Below, piece by piece: positions 42,166-63,290 of a DNA stretch of 64,000 nucleotides. Every line of letters begins with the position of its first letter. Within the stretch, counting starts at the first letter, position 1. Source of the DNA: Pagrus major (Eukaryota; Chordata; Actinopteri; Spariformes; Sparidae); assembly GCF_040436345.1 (NCBI RefSeq), contig NC_133223.1, forward strand, positions 21,229,613 through 21,293,612, written 5' to 3'. A model generated the notes under the pieces. The model saw only the letters and a program-made list of their open reading frames with translations, was not told the origin of the DNA and ran no database searches. The position numbers were made by a program, and so were the translations under genes.

Positions 42166-44691
42166 ACATTATGACGGCATGTTTAAAGGAGACATAGGAC
42201 AATTGGATTATTGTCTTTTTTCGGAATAAGGGCAAAAACCAGAGTACTATGTGCAAGTAAACATAGTCAGTCATTGTCATTAGGATTACCTACTATCTAC
42301 CATTTTTGCTGCTTCCTTCGCTCTATAAAAAAAAGAACAATTTTTTTTTAGAGCTGTGAATTTCATCCTTGCCCCTGTACTCTCATTAATCCACTCTCCT
42401 GGAAAGTGCAAGGGTAACTCAACAGCTAGCATTTTTGGTAATCCATTACAGTAAACCATTGCACCCAACAGTGCGAACAAAGTAGCACTTAAAGCAGCTA
42501 TTCATACCGTATGAAGCCAAAGGCCATGCTCTGTGAATCTGATCTGGAAGAGTAGCAACAAGGCATCGGCGGTGGCAGCAAGGCCTCTGCGCCCTGTCAA
42601 CTGACACACTCACTTCTGTCTCTCTCTGTTGCTACCCAGTAAAGTAATTCCAATATATTTTCGGATACATGTACTATAGGCTGAGTAATTATTTGGCATT
42701 TAAAGTAATTAAGATGAATGAAGCTCCTTTTATTAATCCTCAAATGTCTGCAGCGCTGAGGCTGTAATTGATAAACCATCGATGTCAGTTTTGTTTTATG
42801 AGTCTGCAGACCTCAAGCCAGATAGATGAGGTCTGTCTCTTCACATTGAAAGACACTAAATCACTGCAGCTTAATGATGAAAATGACCCAAACTCCATTG
42901 TTGCACCTAAGATTGAACTCCACCCACACGCTTTCAATTCTGTGATTTGTTCATCACCCACATGCTGCAGCTTGAGACAGTGTGGCAGACTTTGCAGACT
43001 ATGATATTCTTCCAAAAAACGAGTTTTAGTGCCTTTTAAGGTAATCTGCCTCTTTAGTCATTGGTCTTTATCCTATGTTCATTTCTGTCTCATTACAGAG
43101 TGCTGGGAGCTGCTATTAAGCAGCCCATCCATCACCGCCCAGGAATAGGGTCTAAAAGGTTAACAGGAACGGATTTTCTGGAAATGGAAAAAAATCTAGT
43201 GATGAATGGCGTGAGCTTACTGGAATTCACCTTTGAATTAATGACTAGTATTTATCATCTCAAAAATATCGTGTTTTGGGGTCTGGTTGGCTGCTTTTTT
43301 CTTTTAAGATTGGACCACTTGAGGATCACTCTGCTCTGGGAAAATATCAAGGCAATATATTAGCCTGTCTCCGTGTTATAGCCACCACACTGCAAGAGCT
43401 ATTCCAACATATTAGGGAGGGGAGGGACTTAAAATTTATTACGTAATCTATAGCTGTGGGATAACGCAACAGCTTTGTATCCTAACAAGCCTTATAGGTT
43501 TAAGTGCTTGGGTGGGTGCAGATCAACAAACTGTGGCTACGAGATTGCGGGATGAGTGGCGTGCTTGTGTAAATGCTCACATGGACAATGTGCGCGTGAA
43601 AAAGCATTCAGACATATGCAGATTCCCTCCTTTTGTCTGCTGGTTCTTGTAGAGTGTTCCCAGCATGCAGGCTGCGGCAGCGCCAAGCACCCAGCTGGAT
43701 GATTTATCACAGAATACTCCTTGATTAAGGGAAATTAAAGCAGGCTGCTCTTGGCTCGCTAATTGCTTTGATAACAAGTTCAAGGAGTTAGTTAGTGGGA
43801 ATATTTTGGAGGATATGGACCTCTGAGAGAAAACAATAACTACAATTAAAGCCGGAAAGGGGGCTGCCCGAAGTCGTTGTTTTGATGCAGTGTTGCAGAA
43901 TTTTCCTTCTCAAAGTTGCCGGCTACCACTTTTCCTGCCTTCCAGCTAATTCTGCAGAACTTACTCTGCCTGTGCTGATACTATATAGACACATGACTCC
44001 AAACCATGGTATGTTCATGAATAAACTCAGCGTTCTGGGGTTTTAGAGCAGTTTATAAAATTGACAGTAGCATTGTCTAAGTGTTAGAGGTGAGTTCCTG
44101 CCATAGCGGTAAAAAGTCTTAAAGTCTTATGAAGACACAAACATTTATGTGTGATGTGCATCTTGTAAACGAGCTCTTCGAGTGAAGCTGTGGAACTCAA
44201 GCGCACACCTTTGCAGTGCTTTCACCGGTGTCGATCTCCGTATGACAAAAATAAGCGCTGTTAAGTGTGCTTACGGTTTGTTTTTCCTGCTTTTGGAATT
44301 TTACAACACCTGCGTGACTGTGACAGACGAGTACAACAAGCAAGATGACATACAGACAGAAATCAACGTGAGCAATTCAACATTGCCAATGGTTAGGAAA
44401 GAGTTCAAGGAGCTTAGAAACTTTTTCGTGTTGAGAGCAGCAAGTCAAGCAAGTCAACTTCTGAAAATATATAGGACGATTAAAACTGTAGGGTGGAAAC
44501 AGCCATGAGACAAGTTCCGTCTTCTTCCCAGTGGCTAAATTTCTATTTGTGTGAAGCTTGTGAGAGCATCTCTTCGATACTATGCTGTCTCAGGTTGCTT
44601 AGGAATTGTGCTCCTGCCCTGTCAATCATACAAAATGGTGCAGTAGGCAGGGCCTTGCCTGAGCTTTTCCACCATCCCCGGTGGAGTCTCT

Positions 44692-52134
<7,443 letters not shown>

Positions 52135-52504
52135 TTAGATGATTCAGAAGGTTTCACCTAGGCTCTGCATGATACTCTGAAGAAACAGCCTGTTCCTATG
52201 TGCATATTTAGCGGGTGTTTCCCAATTAAAATGTTACTGTTCTATGCATCGCATCCTGTCTTCATAAACAAAGCTGCAAGTTAATAAATTATTCACAAAG
52301 GCAGTTATATTAGGCCACTTGCCTCTTAACAAACAGAGCCTGTAGCGGACTGAATCAAATCACAAGGAATAACCTATAAGGCAGTCTATAGACTTCTTGA
52401 TATTTAGTGTTTTGCTGCATCCTGCTGCGGTCGGCCTCAGGAAACAGTTCAGAGGCTTATCTTACCACCTCTGCAACATGTAAATCAGTGCTATGCAGCT
52501 CTCT

Positions 52505-52528
52505 CTGCTGCTGCTGCTGCTGCTGCTG
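52505..52528. repeat. (CTG)8 trinucleotide repeat
   Basis: Eight perfect CTG units (CAG on the VWC2L-sense strand) in an intron. Leu or Cys runs in frames here are artefacts. Confidence 0.95.
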
Positions 52529-53009
52529 CCTCATACTTGACTCTATCTTTACAAAGTCTCTTGACCGGAAAATGAACTGTAATGCAATTACATGGAGTGG
52601 AAAAATACAAACTGTTTCCAAATCACGAAAGGTCAACTGTTCATCATATTAGATTTTTCTTTCTGCTCATCATAGAAGGGGCCTCTCTGCTCTGTCTACT
52701 CAGTGCTAACCTTGGAGGGTAGAAGTGTTTCATTTCTGATAACCTTCTCACAGTTTACATTTGATAAAATATTGTTTTTTTTTCTGGTCGGGTAGGTCAA
52801 TGTATGTGGAGAGCAGCAACAGCGAGCACACAAAATGTTTCGGACAATAAACTGTGAGTTTTTCATTTGACCAATGTTCACAAACTGACGCAGACGACAT
52901 TTATATATTCAAAGCTACTTTGTGAGCAAATTTTGACTCTTGAATGTTGTTGAAGTGATTTACTTTATGATAAAAAAGCATTGCTATGCACTGAATACAT
53001 TTAAAGCAA

Positions 53010-53190
53010 TAGTTCAACTGAGGGTTAAGTGAGAATATTAATACCACTCTAAAGCTGAACACGTATGAAAATGGAAACAGCTGTCCAAAGGTCTACCAGC
53101 ATTTCTGAAGCTCACTAATTACACTGACATGTCATATGTTGTTTGCTTAGTTGCTAGGTAACCAGCAGAGGCAGGAGGTTCCTGGTCAAA
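53010..53190 (+). repeat. Dispersed repeat family R2, diverged copy
   Basis: tcaactgagggttaagtgag, taataccactctaaagctg and the later ttagttgctaggtaaccagc follow the order of the R2 repeat at 28805-29005, with heavy divergence. Confidence 0.4.
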
Positions 53191-53844
53191 ACCGAGGAAC
53201 CTCTGAAAGAAGGAAGGGACATCACATTACATCACCGAATTGTGCCAGTTCAGTTAAAGTCTATGGGAGATGCACAGACAAGCAGATTCAAACTCAGCAT
53301 ATATACGCCGTATGACCTTTGATGAAGAAATGCCTTTACAAAATGAAAACACGCACCTCAGAGAACAGGCTAATGGCTGATTTTTACAAACGGGCACATT
53401 TATATATTTGCTGTTGGTCTCCCAACAGTATTGAAACATGATTAAAGGTGTACTTTACAGTGCTCAAGGCGTGTCCCTGGAGATTATTACAAAAATCTGT
53501 ATCACTCATTTCTTCTATCTTACTTTTGTTTGATCTGAGGCAGATTTAGGATGATTGACAGTTCTAACAACGGCCAATGTCATGGATATGTGATAACATA
53601 TTCAAATGAAATTTGCACAAACCACCTCTGATTATTAATTATGCTATGAAGTAACCTTTAGCTATTAAACAACAAAGGTATACATTATGGCTATCAGAAA
53701 ACTGCAGAAAAACTTCAAATAATGCATTCAACACAGAGCTAATCTACCTAACGCCTGGTCGCCATATCAAAACCTGTAGGTGACATAATTTAGCTAATGG
53801 GCTCAGAGTTGGTATGTTCATGGTATTATCACAGTTTAGCTAAC

Positions 53845-54345
53845 TTCAGAGGCGGGAAGTAACAGAGTACAAATACTTTGTAGGTGTACTTATGCAGACT
53901 TTTCTGGTATCTGTACTTTACTTGAGCATGTATTTTTCTGACAACTTTTGACTTTTACTCCCTACATTTGAACACAAATATCTTTCTGACAGGTGCATTA
54001 CTTTAGTCTTAATGCATTTGAGGGGAATTCATTCAGTCATTTTTATTTTTTGCGTCATCGCCAACATTCCCAACATCACAAGACTGATTTCAAGCTAGGT
54101 AATTGACGTCCTGGAAATGAGACTCAACAATCAACTATCTTCCTTAGCTCGGACAAATCCTAATGATCCTCCCTTTAAGTTAAATAGTCTTAGAATTATA
54201 TTAATATGAGGTGAGGTATAGTTAGCTTTGTACAGAAATGTCCTTCAGAGGGATACTTTTTACTTTTATACTGAGTACATTTCAGAGCCTGTACTTTCTT
54301 ACTTTTACTTGAGTAAAGAATGTGTGTACTTTTGCCACCTGGCTA
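53845..54345. mobile_element. Composite repeat with nested element
   Basis: The left part (ggcgggaagtaacagagtac, aaatactttgtaggtgtact, tctgtactttacttgagc) and the right part (tttttacttttatactgagt, cttttacttgagtaaagaat) belong to a familiar fish repeat built on acttttacttgagta. Between them, 54053-54150 matches the small TIR family at 49900-50048 (gaaatgagactcaacaatca). The inner piece looks like an insertion. Confidence 0.6.
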
Positions 54346-54349
54346 ATTT

Positions 54350-54640
54350 ACAAACATTAATCTGTTACTAACCTCAGTCAGAAGCTCCAGTCCATCATAA
54401 ATCTAGGATAAGATTAATGCAACGCAATTAAATTATTTAATTGACATACAGATTAAATGAAACGAGCCTTAAAAACACATGAAACATGAGCAAAATAACA
54501 ACACACTTGAAATTATGTCTTAATTAGTGACCTACAGAGGTGCACAGACAGAGCCAGGCTAGCTTTACCTCCTTGTCTTTAAACTAAGCTTAGCTAACCA
54601 GCTGCTGGTTCCAGACAGCATGAGAGTGGTATCAACATCA
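54350..54640 (-). repeat. Dispersed repeat family R2, minus-strand copy
   Basis: Read on the minus strand it gives gttgataccactctcatgct, then agctggttagctaagcttag, tttaaagacaagg. This is the same motif order as the R2 copy at 28805-29005. Confidence 0.6.
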
Positions 54641-56274
54641 GTCAAACTATTGCTTTTAAACACAGACTGTTTAGCTCTAGTCTCATACAACTGAACTGTA
54701 GCAGCAGCAACAAGAAGAAGAAGATCCACTGTTTATAATCCAGCAGAGACCAGTGAAAGGGCTGTAGCAATACTGGATGCTTTAATTCGACTTTTATCAG
54801 CCAATTTTGCCAGGACGCATTAAGAGGCACCAAATGGGAAGTGGTCAGGCTTGTATTTTCTAATGGAATTCATGGCAGTCTGGATGCACTGCAGCCACAA
54901 ATTGAATATGAGCAACATTAAGAGAGAGGGAGAGGGACACTAGAAATGAAAGTGAATACATAACCCATTTTCTGATTGTGCTCATACTTCCTGAGGTTAA
55001 AACAATCAAAATGTAGAATGAGATCCACAAGATCATGTTGAAATGACTGTTTAACTGTAGAGCCGGGATCAGAGCAGAGACAGTTCAGACATGAACTTAA
55101 GACTTTCCCAGAATATTTCCTGTTTATCAGACGCAACTTCCTCTGATATGTCAGACAGCTGCCTGCCGGGATTAAAAACTTGGATGTGAAGCTATTTATT
55201 GGATGTGAAGTTTCTAAAGGGGCACCAAAAGTTGTCAGAATACTTAGTTAAAAATCAGATTTTTTTAATAAGATCAGGAACAGCGACTCCATTTCTGTGC
55301 TGAAGTGTCTGTCGCCTATTTGTGTTCTGGTGTAAAAGCTGTGCTCTGTGTCTCTGCTTTAAAAGATTCACATTCCTAGTGATGTTAATGATGATCGATT
55401 TTGTCTGCTCATTCATTGTGTCTGTTGCATATTTTAGAGCTGCTGCTCCCTGATGTAGAGCACTTCTCGAGGCCCTTTCTTTTTTAGTGGCGCTGCACTG
55501 AAATGATAGACTTGTGAGCGCACTCATAGATGGTACCCACACTTTGAAAACTTTACTCTGCCCTCATTAGAAATTCAGTATTCTTTTTAATACAGTCAAA
55601 TTTTTTGCTACTGATGGTGCACCAGTATCGCTTAAGTTGGGGAATAAGGCTTTACAATGTGGGAACTGTGGGAAATGATCTATTATATCATTATGGGGTA
55701 CAGTATGACATACTGAGACAACAAAGCTGGAGGTTTTGATGAATTCCATGTAGCCTTTTATAAATCTGCTGTGATTTATTTTAAAAATAATACCAAAAAT
55801 AATATGGCATACATATGTGTTTTTACTTTGGAACAAAGGTCCAAGTCCAAAAAATTGGAAAATAGTATTGTGAGTCTGCCAACAGTACGAAACACAGCAT
55901 TGCACTTACAGGGGACTTCAGAGGCCCGAGGTGGTTCAGGTTTAGTGAGTAAGAAAAGCTTTCTTATGATGATGCAGTTGTTGAAAACGATCAATTTTGT
56001 GTCCTGTCAGACTGTAAATGTCAAGAACAGTGAAGGCAACAAACAAAAATGATCACAATCAACTTGCATTGAGGACAGAGCAGACCTAACCCATCAATGA
56101 CTAGCAACATTATTTAGCATGTTAAGGAAATTATCCACAGAATTGTTTCTGTTATACGTGGAAACAAAAAAATTGCCGTAAAACCTGTCAAGACAAAATA
56201 TCAAAATGTTTGATTTCACATATTTATCATGGCCTTAATGTCATATGGATTTTTAGTTTGATAATTTTTTCTTA

Positions 56275-56515
56275 TTTTGTAGATTATATCTTCATGTGTC
56301 ATGTTTTACTTTCCACTTCCTGTCATTCCTGTGTATTTAAGCCTGTGTTTTTTCCTGAGGCAAGGAGATATACTTGCTTTCGAACCACACGTTGTTCATA
56401 TACTTGCCTACACTACGCGTGTTACTGGAGGATACCACTCGGTGGCGTGTTAATTACCTTCCTTTTGATTTTCTGGACTACAGCTTTGGTTTCATTAAAG
56501 AATAATAATAATAAA
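56275..56515 (+). repeat. Possible solo LTR-like sequence
   Basis: The stretch cctgtgtatttaagcctgtg (TATA-like start of LTR transcription) is followed by an AATAATAATAAATAAA-type signal some 150 bases on. This resembles the promoter and poly(A) parts of a fish LTR. No 5-bp target duplication or TG...CA ends are convincing. Confidence 0.25.
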
Positions 56516-57814
56516 TAAAAAATAATTTTCTTTAAAAAACCCTAAAAAGTGAGTTCAACGTTAATATCACATGGGATATCAGATTGACACTGGATCGAAG
56601 CACATATTATTGAAATTGGATTTGTTCTGAATCCAATGGTACCAAACACTTGATATCATCCTTGTAGTTATGAGATACAGCCATTTCTGTATCATGCTAT
56701 ATTTAGTCGTTAATCACAGCTGGTTACTCATTTCATCATTTTTCAAAATAACACATTCTGGATATACAGGTTCCAATTATCCCTTGTGACTAATAACTAA
56801 ACTGCAACCTCATACTTGAAAATTCAATGTATTTGTGCTTAGCTTGGCTCAAAAGTGCTGTGAAGGGAATGCCAAAATTCCAAACTACAGAAAAAGTGTC
56901 ATCTACCGTTCACTTGTAGTTTGTGTGCAGCTCTCAAGGAAGGTCATACTCACATTAAAATGGGTACATGGTAGTTAAAAAATACTCATTCCATTTTACC
57001 TACAAGTATGTGTCAGTACTTTACTGGTACATCATTAGTACAAACAATTACACTATAAGTTGGGAAGAATCAGGTTGTACCATAATATAGAGCTTTACCA
57101 CAAATTCCTCTCATGTTCTACCCACACAAGCAGCTGTCACCAGACACTTAACATACCCCAGCAAGAGTTAAACACACCTATAGTCCTCTATAGCGATCAT
57201 ACAGAAATGTAGCGGCGTTATCTCATACATATGGACGATGTACTGCATTGTGACAGACTTAATCAGTCGGGGGCAGGCGAGGTGGGATTCAGGGCCAGCG
57301 GTGGTACATATAAGCTGCTGTGTCTCCATTCATGATGTCATGGCTGCAGTTCAGCTTTTTTAACTCTGCTCATTTCTCCAGCTGCGATATTTGGCTTGGT
57401 CTTGGTATCAGTAATTAGATATATAAAGCTCACTTAGCTCTGTTGTCCATGAGTGAAGATGAAGTACTATAACCTTGGGCAACATATAACAGCAATTACA
57501 CACCTCACTTTATATTGACAATTCCAGCAGCAGAAACCCACGTTCAGTAAAGATTATGTTGGGTAATAATAAATACGTCTCGTCAGGGAATTGAGGCGAT
57601 GGCAGTTTGCAGTAATGAGCTTGTGTGTTTATTGCAGTCTTTAAATGGGGGTCCAAACTAACTTAGTGTGTTTACATGCACACTCATATCCCTGTTATGA
57701 TCTTTCGGAATGAATTATTTAGTTTTCATGTAAACAGAAACCTGGATAAGCACCCCTAACCTAAGTTGTATAAAGAACTCAGACGTCAGACTTTAATAAA
57801 AGTAAAGATATCGT

Positions 57815-58150
57815 GTTAAAGCAACATTATGTAACTTTTTTACCCTAAAATAGCAGCTTCAAAATTATTGTGATGGTACAGTGTCTTGTAACAGGGTGAA
57901 TGGTGTCTCTGTCTCAGCCACTCCGCCCACCTATCACTTGTTTCTGCACTATGTAACTTCAGTGAGAGGGTAGGATCACAGCGTTACATACATGTTTACT
58001 TCAACGTACAAGTTTTCAACACATAACATTGTTATGATGTAATTAGTTTTGTCTGTAGTTGGCACCTTCATTACATCCGACAGTCCTGGGATTTGTATTT
58101 ATGACAGTGGTGTTGCACTCAGAAACTGTGGGGGGCTTCAAATCTCACAA
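57815..58150 (+). repeat. Dispersed fish repeat
   Basis: gcaacattatgtaacttttt, acagtgtcttgtaacagggt, gaatggtgtctctgtctcag and cactccgcccacctatcac match, in order, a repeat I know from percomorph genomes. A short related end may be at about 41727 (ctatgtaacattttgtcgca). Confidence 0.6.
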
Positions 58151-58784
58151 AATGCCAATTTCTACGTAATGATGCTTTCTAGTCTTACAGTATCTGATAA
58201 ATGTACTTAAGTATCAAAATTAATTTTCTGAAATACAAAAATACAAGTAAAATTGTGCATATATTTAGATGGATGTATACACTCTATACTATGGGTCAAC
58301 CGATTTTAGGCGTGGCAAATTATTCGATCCAATATTCAGCGTTTTCTCAGAATCAGGGTTTATTGTTTTTTTTTTTTAAATACGGTTTCAGACAAAATAA
58401 AAGATTATAAAAAATGCACTACTTTGGATCTGATGCAGCATGCAATCTGCAAAGTAACTAGTAGCTAACATTATCAAATAAATGTAGTGGAGTAATAGAA
58501 CAGTTATAGTAATAGTGGAGCGGAAGTCGGCTAAAATCATTCCTAGCATTCAGACTTGGACATGGATGTCATGATAAGAACAAGCTACACATGATTGGAG
58601 AACCTGGTGAAGGTTTTGAAGGTGTACAGTGGTGATACCCCTGGATGCTAAGATCGTCTCAAAGAGGAGACTCACTCCTTAATATGAAGGGCTTCCTTCT
58701 TTGCAGCAAACAACCTTTGACTGACCTGCTGAACAAATGTTACTTTATTTCCAGCCATTATGAAGAACGCTAAAAACAGTGGCG

Positions 58785-59000
58785 GACTCAGGAGGTTCGA
58801 CGGGCAGGGGCGAAAAAAATCGCCGGCTGTGTGCGGTAGGGCACCAGCGCGCAGAATGTTGTGATATATTAGTGGTGAAGAGAGGGTACTTCACCATGTT
58901 TTTGTCCACTGGAAGGGCACCCTAGAGGGCACTTTATCATGTGTTATCCACCTCAGGCATCAAAGAAGGCACTTTCGTGTTTATTTTTAACCCCCGCACC
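58785..59000. repeat. Possible hAT-type element end
   Basis: cagtggcggactcaggaggt resembles the start of a fish element that begins agtggcggatttagg. The downstream sequence (gggcaccctagagggcactt) repeats the word gggcac. The other terminus is not found. Confidence 0.35.
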
Positions 59001-60450
59001 ACCACCTGTGGCAAAAAGAGGCGATGCCCTAAGAACTCCATATTGCCTTGAATTCGATGTATTTTCTAAATACAAGTCTGAAAACAAAATTCTGACTCTC
59101 TTAATGCTGTGTTGTTGCTCTCATCCTTTATTACTGCTAATAAAATGGATACAACTAAAAGCAGAATGTAGCAGGCTCCTTGCAGCCAGAAACAAAAAAA
59201 TTGACTCATTCTTAAATGTTGAGAGAGCTCAGCTGGTGTAGAAATGAGAACGGCTGGATGTGGTGGAGTCAGACAGACCTGCATTGATGTAGACAAACGG
59301 ACACCTGGATATTGCTGCAATGATATGTAAAAGGGATTGAGTAGCCAGGTTTTTCAAGGTGTGTACAAATTCATATCCAAGTTATGATAATTTGCAACGC
59401 TTAACACTTCAAACCAGGATACCTGTGTCGAAGTTAATGTGCGACTGATCAAATCTCTCTGCACGGTTCATGTCTGATGACCTTCTTAACAAAAGCAGCA
59501 ACAGGCAGGGTCAACACAAAAGCATCCATCTAATATTTATTACGGCTTTTCTCTGCTAATAAAAGCAATATGACGTTCCTGTCCTCAACGGAGCCTTTAC
59601 TTAGCAGTGGATGGTCGATTACATGTTAGTCTGAAGTGTCTAATTATGGGTAAAAGCACAGCACAAACATGAATTTTCTGTAGCAGCAGGACAATTAGTT
59701 AAGTGGATGGTAAGGATCCAGCTAACACCACTTTGGATTAATATTTGATCAGCTGCCAAACATGCAGCAAGGACATTCCTCTAAAACATAACAAAGGGAA
59801 TAATTAGACACAGTTTTACTCCAGTCTGCATATGGCACAGATTCTGTTTCCCTTTTCTCCCTATAAGGCATATTACTATCTTAAGAGGATAGAGAAGGAG
59901 ACGATTAGACATCATATAGTCCTTAGAGTGCAAATTAGTGATGCAGGACTAAGTCTGCTAAACCTTTCATTTGTTTTTCTGAGCAAAATGCTTTGCCTCA
60001 AATAGTGGCTGCTGGTAGATTGTAGGAATAAATCGGAATTTAATTCAACATCAGCATTAACATATATTACTCATTTGGTTTGAGGCGATGCAATCGATAT
60101 TTTTGAAAATGAGCGCAAGCTAGGAAGATGAAAACTAAGACTTGGCTTTGTTGTTGCTCACATTCATATTTATTATTGTCAAACTAACTGATGATAGTAA
60201 AAGTCAGCTGGCTTCTTGACATACTGTATGCAATGTTGAGTTTTCTCCTCCAAAGGTATGTCTCGATATCACAGGCATCATTTCATCCATTACAGACCGT
60301 AACGTTACAAACACGCATTTGTCAAGGTCACTTTTTCAAAACCTTTCACGCTGTTGGCACAACAGAGTGCTTGCATTGCTTCATCACAAAATTCATTCAG
60401 TGACCACATCTTTCAAACCAGCCCAGTCGCCAGGGTAAAATGGCCAGCTA

Positions 60451-60842
60451 TCGTTTCTGCAAACCAATGATACATTTACATATGTGGGTGTCAAGTTATT
60501 ACATGTTTACATTACATGTGACCTGACTATCGCATTAGTAGGTAAAGGGGATGGTGACGGAGTTACAGGCAGGAAGGCTGCCAAGCCACTGACCACAGTT
60601 CAAGACTACGTTTCAACATTTGTGAGTGTGACTCTACTGGACAATTTCCAGCTGTGTTTGTGACCAAAGCAGGTATTTTAAACCAAAACATGATCTTGCG
60701 ATTTTTTTTTGCATAAACCTAACCTGATCATAAGTGCAGCATTTTCACAACATAAATTAGAAAATTAAATGAATCAAAGCAATGTAAATCTGCAATGTAA
60801 AGAAATGTAAAGATTTGATTTCAGTGGTTTGCAGAAACGTAC
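60451..60842. mobile_element. TIR element, family R3, long copy
   Basis: tcgtttctgcaaacca (60451-60466) is inverted as ggtttgcagaaacgtac (60826-60842). Inside is tgcataaacctaacctgatc, ataagtgcagcattttcaca, as in the 50.3 kb copy. It is non-coding and about 390 bp. Confidence 0.7.
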
Positions 60843-63243
60843 ATTTCCAACATCTATTCTAACGATTGTACTGCCAAAACTGTGTATTTACACTACTTTT
60901 GGCATGTTTACTTACTGTCCGTTTTATGTTCAACGTTAAATCACTGTAAATCAAACTGCAATTTGTTACATTCACATCTTTATCTAAAAAGCCATAAAGA
61001 AATAGAATCCCAAGTATGAAATTCAACACTGAGTGCTTATTTCCAGTCTCTGATGACCCCTATGACAGACCTGTGGCAGCTGAGGAAAGAGGAAAGTGTC
61101 ATTGCTTGGGATGATGTGGCGTTACACCATTCTCTTCCAGTCACAGAGTGGTTTACAGTCTTTACTCTCCATTCCTCAACTCCATACTGGAATTCTTTTC
61201 ATCGTGGAAAGTCGGAAAGGTCAAAAGTTGACCATTGCTCATGTGACCAGATGTTATGGATGTCTGGACACATCTGCAGATGATTGTTAGGGAAGGATCG
61301 CGCATGCAAAAACATTCCCTCCCATGTAATGTGTGATGTTGATGAGAGTAGACAGGGTTGACTAACACCGTTGTATTATTATATCCGTAGCTATCCAATA
61401 CATATGTATAGTGACTATGTATAGTTTTGTATTGTGTTACGTAATTAGTCTCATTTTGTGAATTTTGAATTACTCTGTGCAAATATGGAAAAAAAAACAT
61501 GAATAAAAGACACTTTAATTAAAATAGTGATACATACTGTAATGCTACCTGTTGTCCTGTTTCTAGGGTTATTGTGTAAGAGTGACACCGTGTTACTCTT
61601 GGCTGAGTAATGTTGTCCATGTTTGCTTCAGAAGGGTTGATTCGGAGATGTGTATGAAGTGCTGCATTCATGCATTCTGAATGTGAAATGAATTGTCGAG
61701 CTGGGCTGCATGACCGTAAAGAGAACTATGTGAAGAGCTTTGAACTTAGTCCAGACAATTGTGGTTTACCAATTGCATAGAACTGTGAAACACAAAGTAG
61801 AGGACTAACGGTGTTTATTCTCTAACACAAGTGGCCTTTAAAAAGAAATCATTTCAGAGCAGACGTGGCATTTTTCTGTTGGTCAATCTGGCGGATTGAC
61901 CTGTAAAGCAGCTGAGGTGGAAGCCTGCTATGGCTGGTGCCTTAGTGCCTCATAGGCATGAGTATATTAAAAATGCCATTTGAAAAAAAAAAAACTACTA
62001 CAGTCCGTCAACGTATTCAGCAGTGCCCGGTGCTCTTGTGCGTCCTTTTGTGTGAGGTCTACCATGAAGAGGATCAGTCATGGCTTAGCCCAGACACACA
62101 AAAGAAAATGGAGCACCAGCACCACATTTAGACGTGCTGCCAGATGTTTTGGTGAAGAAAAAGTCTCCTGTTGTCATCGTCTTATTGGCCGGGTATTAGA
62201 GTGAATCGGCTGTCATGCCTTTCAATCCCGCTCTGAGACAAATGGAGACGGGGCTGGGAAGCAATGAATAGTCAAATAACCTTCAGTGGGGCAAATGGTA
62301 ATGTGAAATGCTTGAAGGCTGCACAACAGGGTCACATGAACCTCACCCATGCGGTTAATGGGAGTGATGGGAATGGGCTGACAGTCAAACTGCATGCTGC
62401 TGTTGACCAAGACAAAACAATATTTTACTGGTGGTCAGGAAATACAGAGAGAGAGAAAGAGGAGGCAAGAGTTGGATGCTAAAACACCCCTGATACTTGA
62501 ACAAGGGTACTTTAAGGTAGTTCAGACCAGAAAAAACTTCTTTTCAAACTCTTTGTGGCCTAATTGTTTGCGCTTAATAACGTCTTCTAATTAGGACCTT
62601 TGTTGCCTCTGGCAAATTGGATAGGAAAATCAATTTGAGCAATCATTTTTACAGCTTTTATGGCTGTTTTGTCTCATAGGTGTCAGAGCTGAAAAGCAGA
62701 GTCACTAATTACTGTTGTGTGCAATGTGTAGGCGGCGCTGTGTATGTGCTGTTTTAAATTCATTGTTGTGACTGTACATGTGCTCCATCAGTACGTTTCA
62801 GTAATTACGGTACATCAATTTCTGCAAAGACTTTTGTTGTATTGAAAGAACAATTAAAAGTTAAGAAAAATTGGGAAATTACTAAGTATATTATATCATT
62901 TATATCTATTATAAGTGCAGAGTGGTAATAAGAAATATGTTTTTCTCTGGAAATGAAATTGCCTCAACTCAGTCATAAGCCTTAGCTGCACTGCACAGGA
63001 TAGATTAGTACCTGTCTTCTGGGGATTTAAGGAAAGGTGCGTAGAAATGAAAGTATTAAGGCTGCAAGTTTTACTTCCAAATTAAGCAATTAACATCACT
63101 TTTCTCTAAATTAGAAACTATTCAAGATAGTCTGATTGTGTGTACCTTTGTCACTGAAAATGTCAGAGCCCTCCCCCCTTTTTCAACTCTGCATCCCTTC
63201 CCTAGGGGGGATCGCAGGAAGCACGGACGGGATTGTTCACATT

Positions 63244-63290
63244 TGAGTTCACATCCCAGCCCTAGCCTGACGATCTGGGATCTGAACTCA
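63244..63290. repeat. Short inverted repeat
   Basis: tgagttcacatcccag and ctgggatctgaactca form a 16-bp stem with one mismatch and a 15-base loop. It lies in a locally GC-rich stretch (63150-63430) of unknown nature. Confidence 0.7.

Larger units (their letters stand above)
36446..44691. other. Convergent spacer between BARD1 and VWC2L
   Basis: About 8.2 kb with both genes pointing into it. It holds the hAT-like relic (36695-37699), a long GT microsatellite (38339-38419), TTAA-flanked elements (39066-40002 and 41950-42165), a TIR element (41651-41906), a TC tract (40849-40877) and the VWC2L 3' UTR at the right. No extra gene is supported. Confidence 0.7.

Noticed and set aside
55255..55905. 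Minus-strand frames of 95 and 112 codons as a retroelement relic
   Set aside because: I could not match them to reverse transcriptase, integrase or gag patterns, and no repeat ends flank them.
61162..61500. 112-codon minus-strand frame
   Set aside because: No domain, no splice context, and an AT-rich background in which such frames occur by chance.
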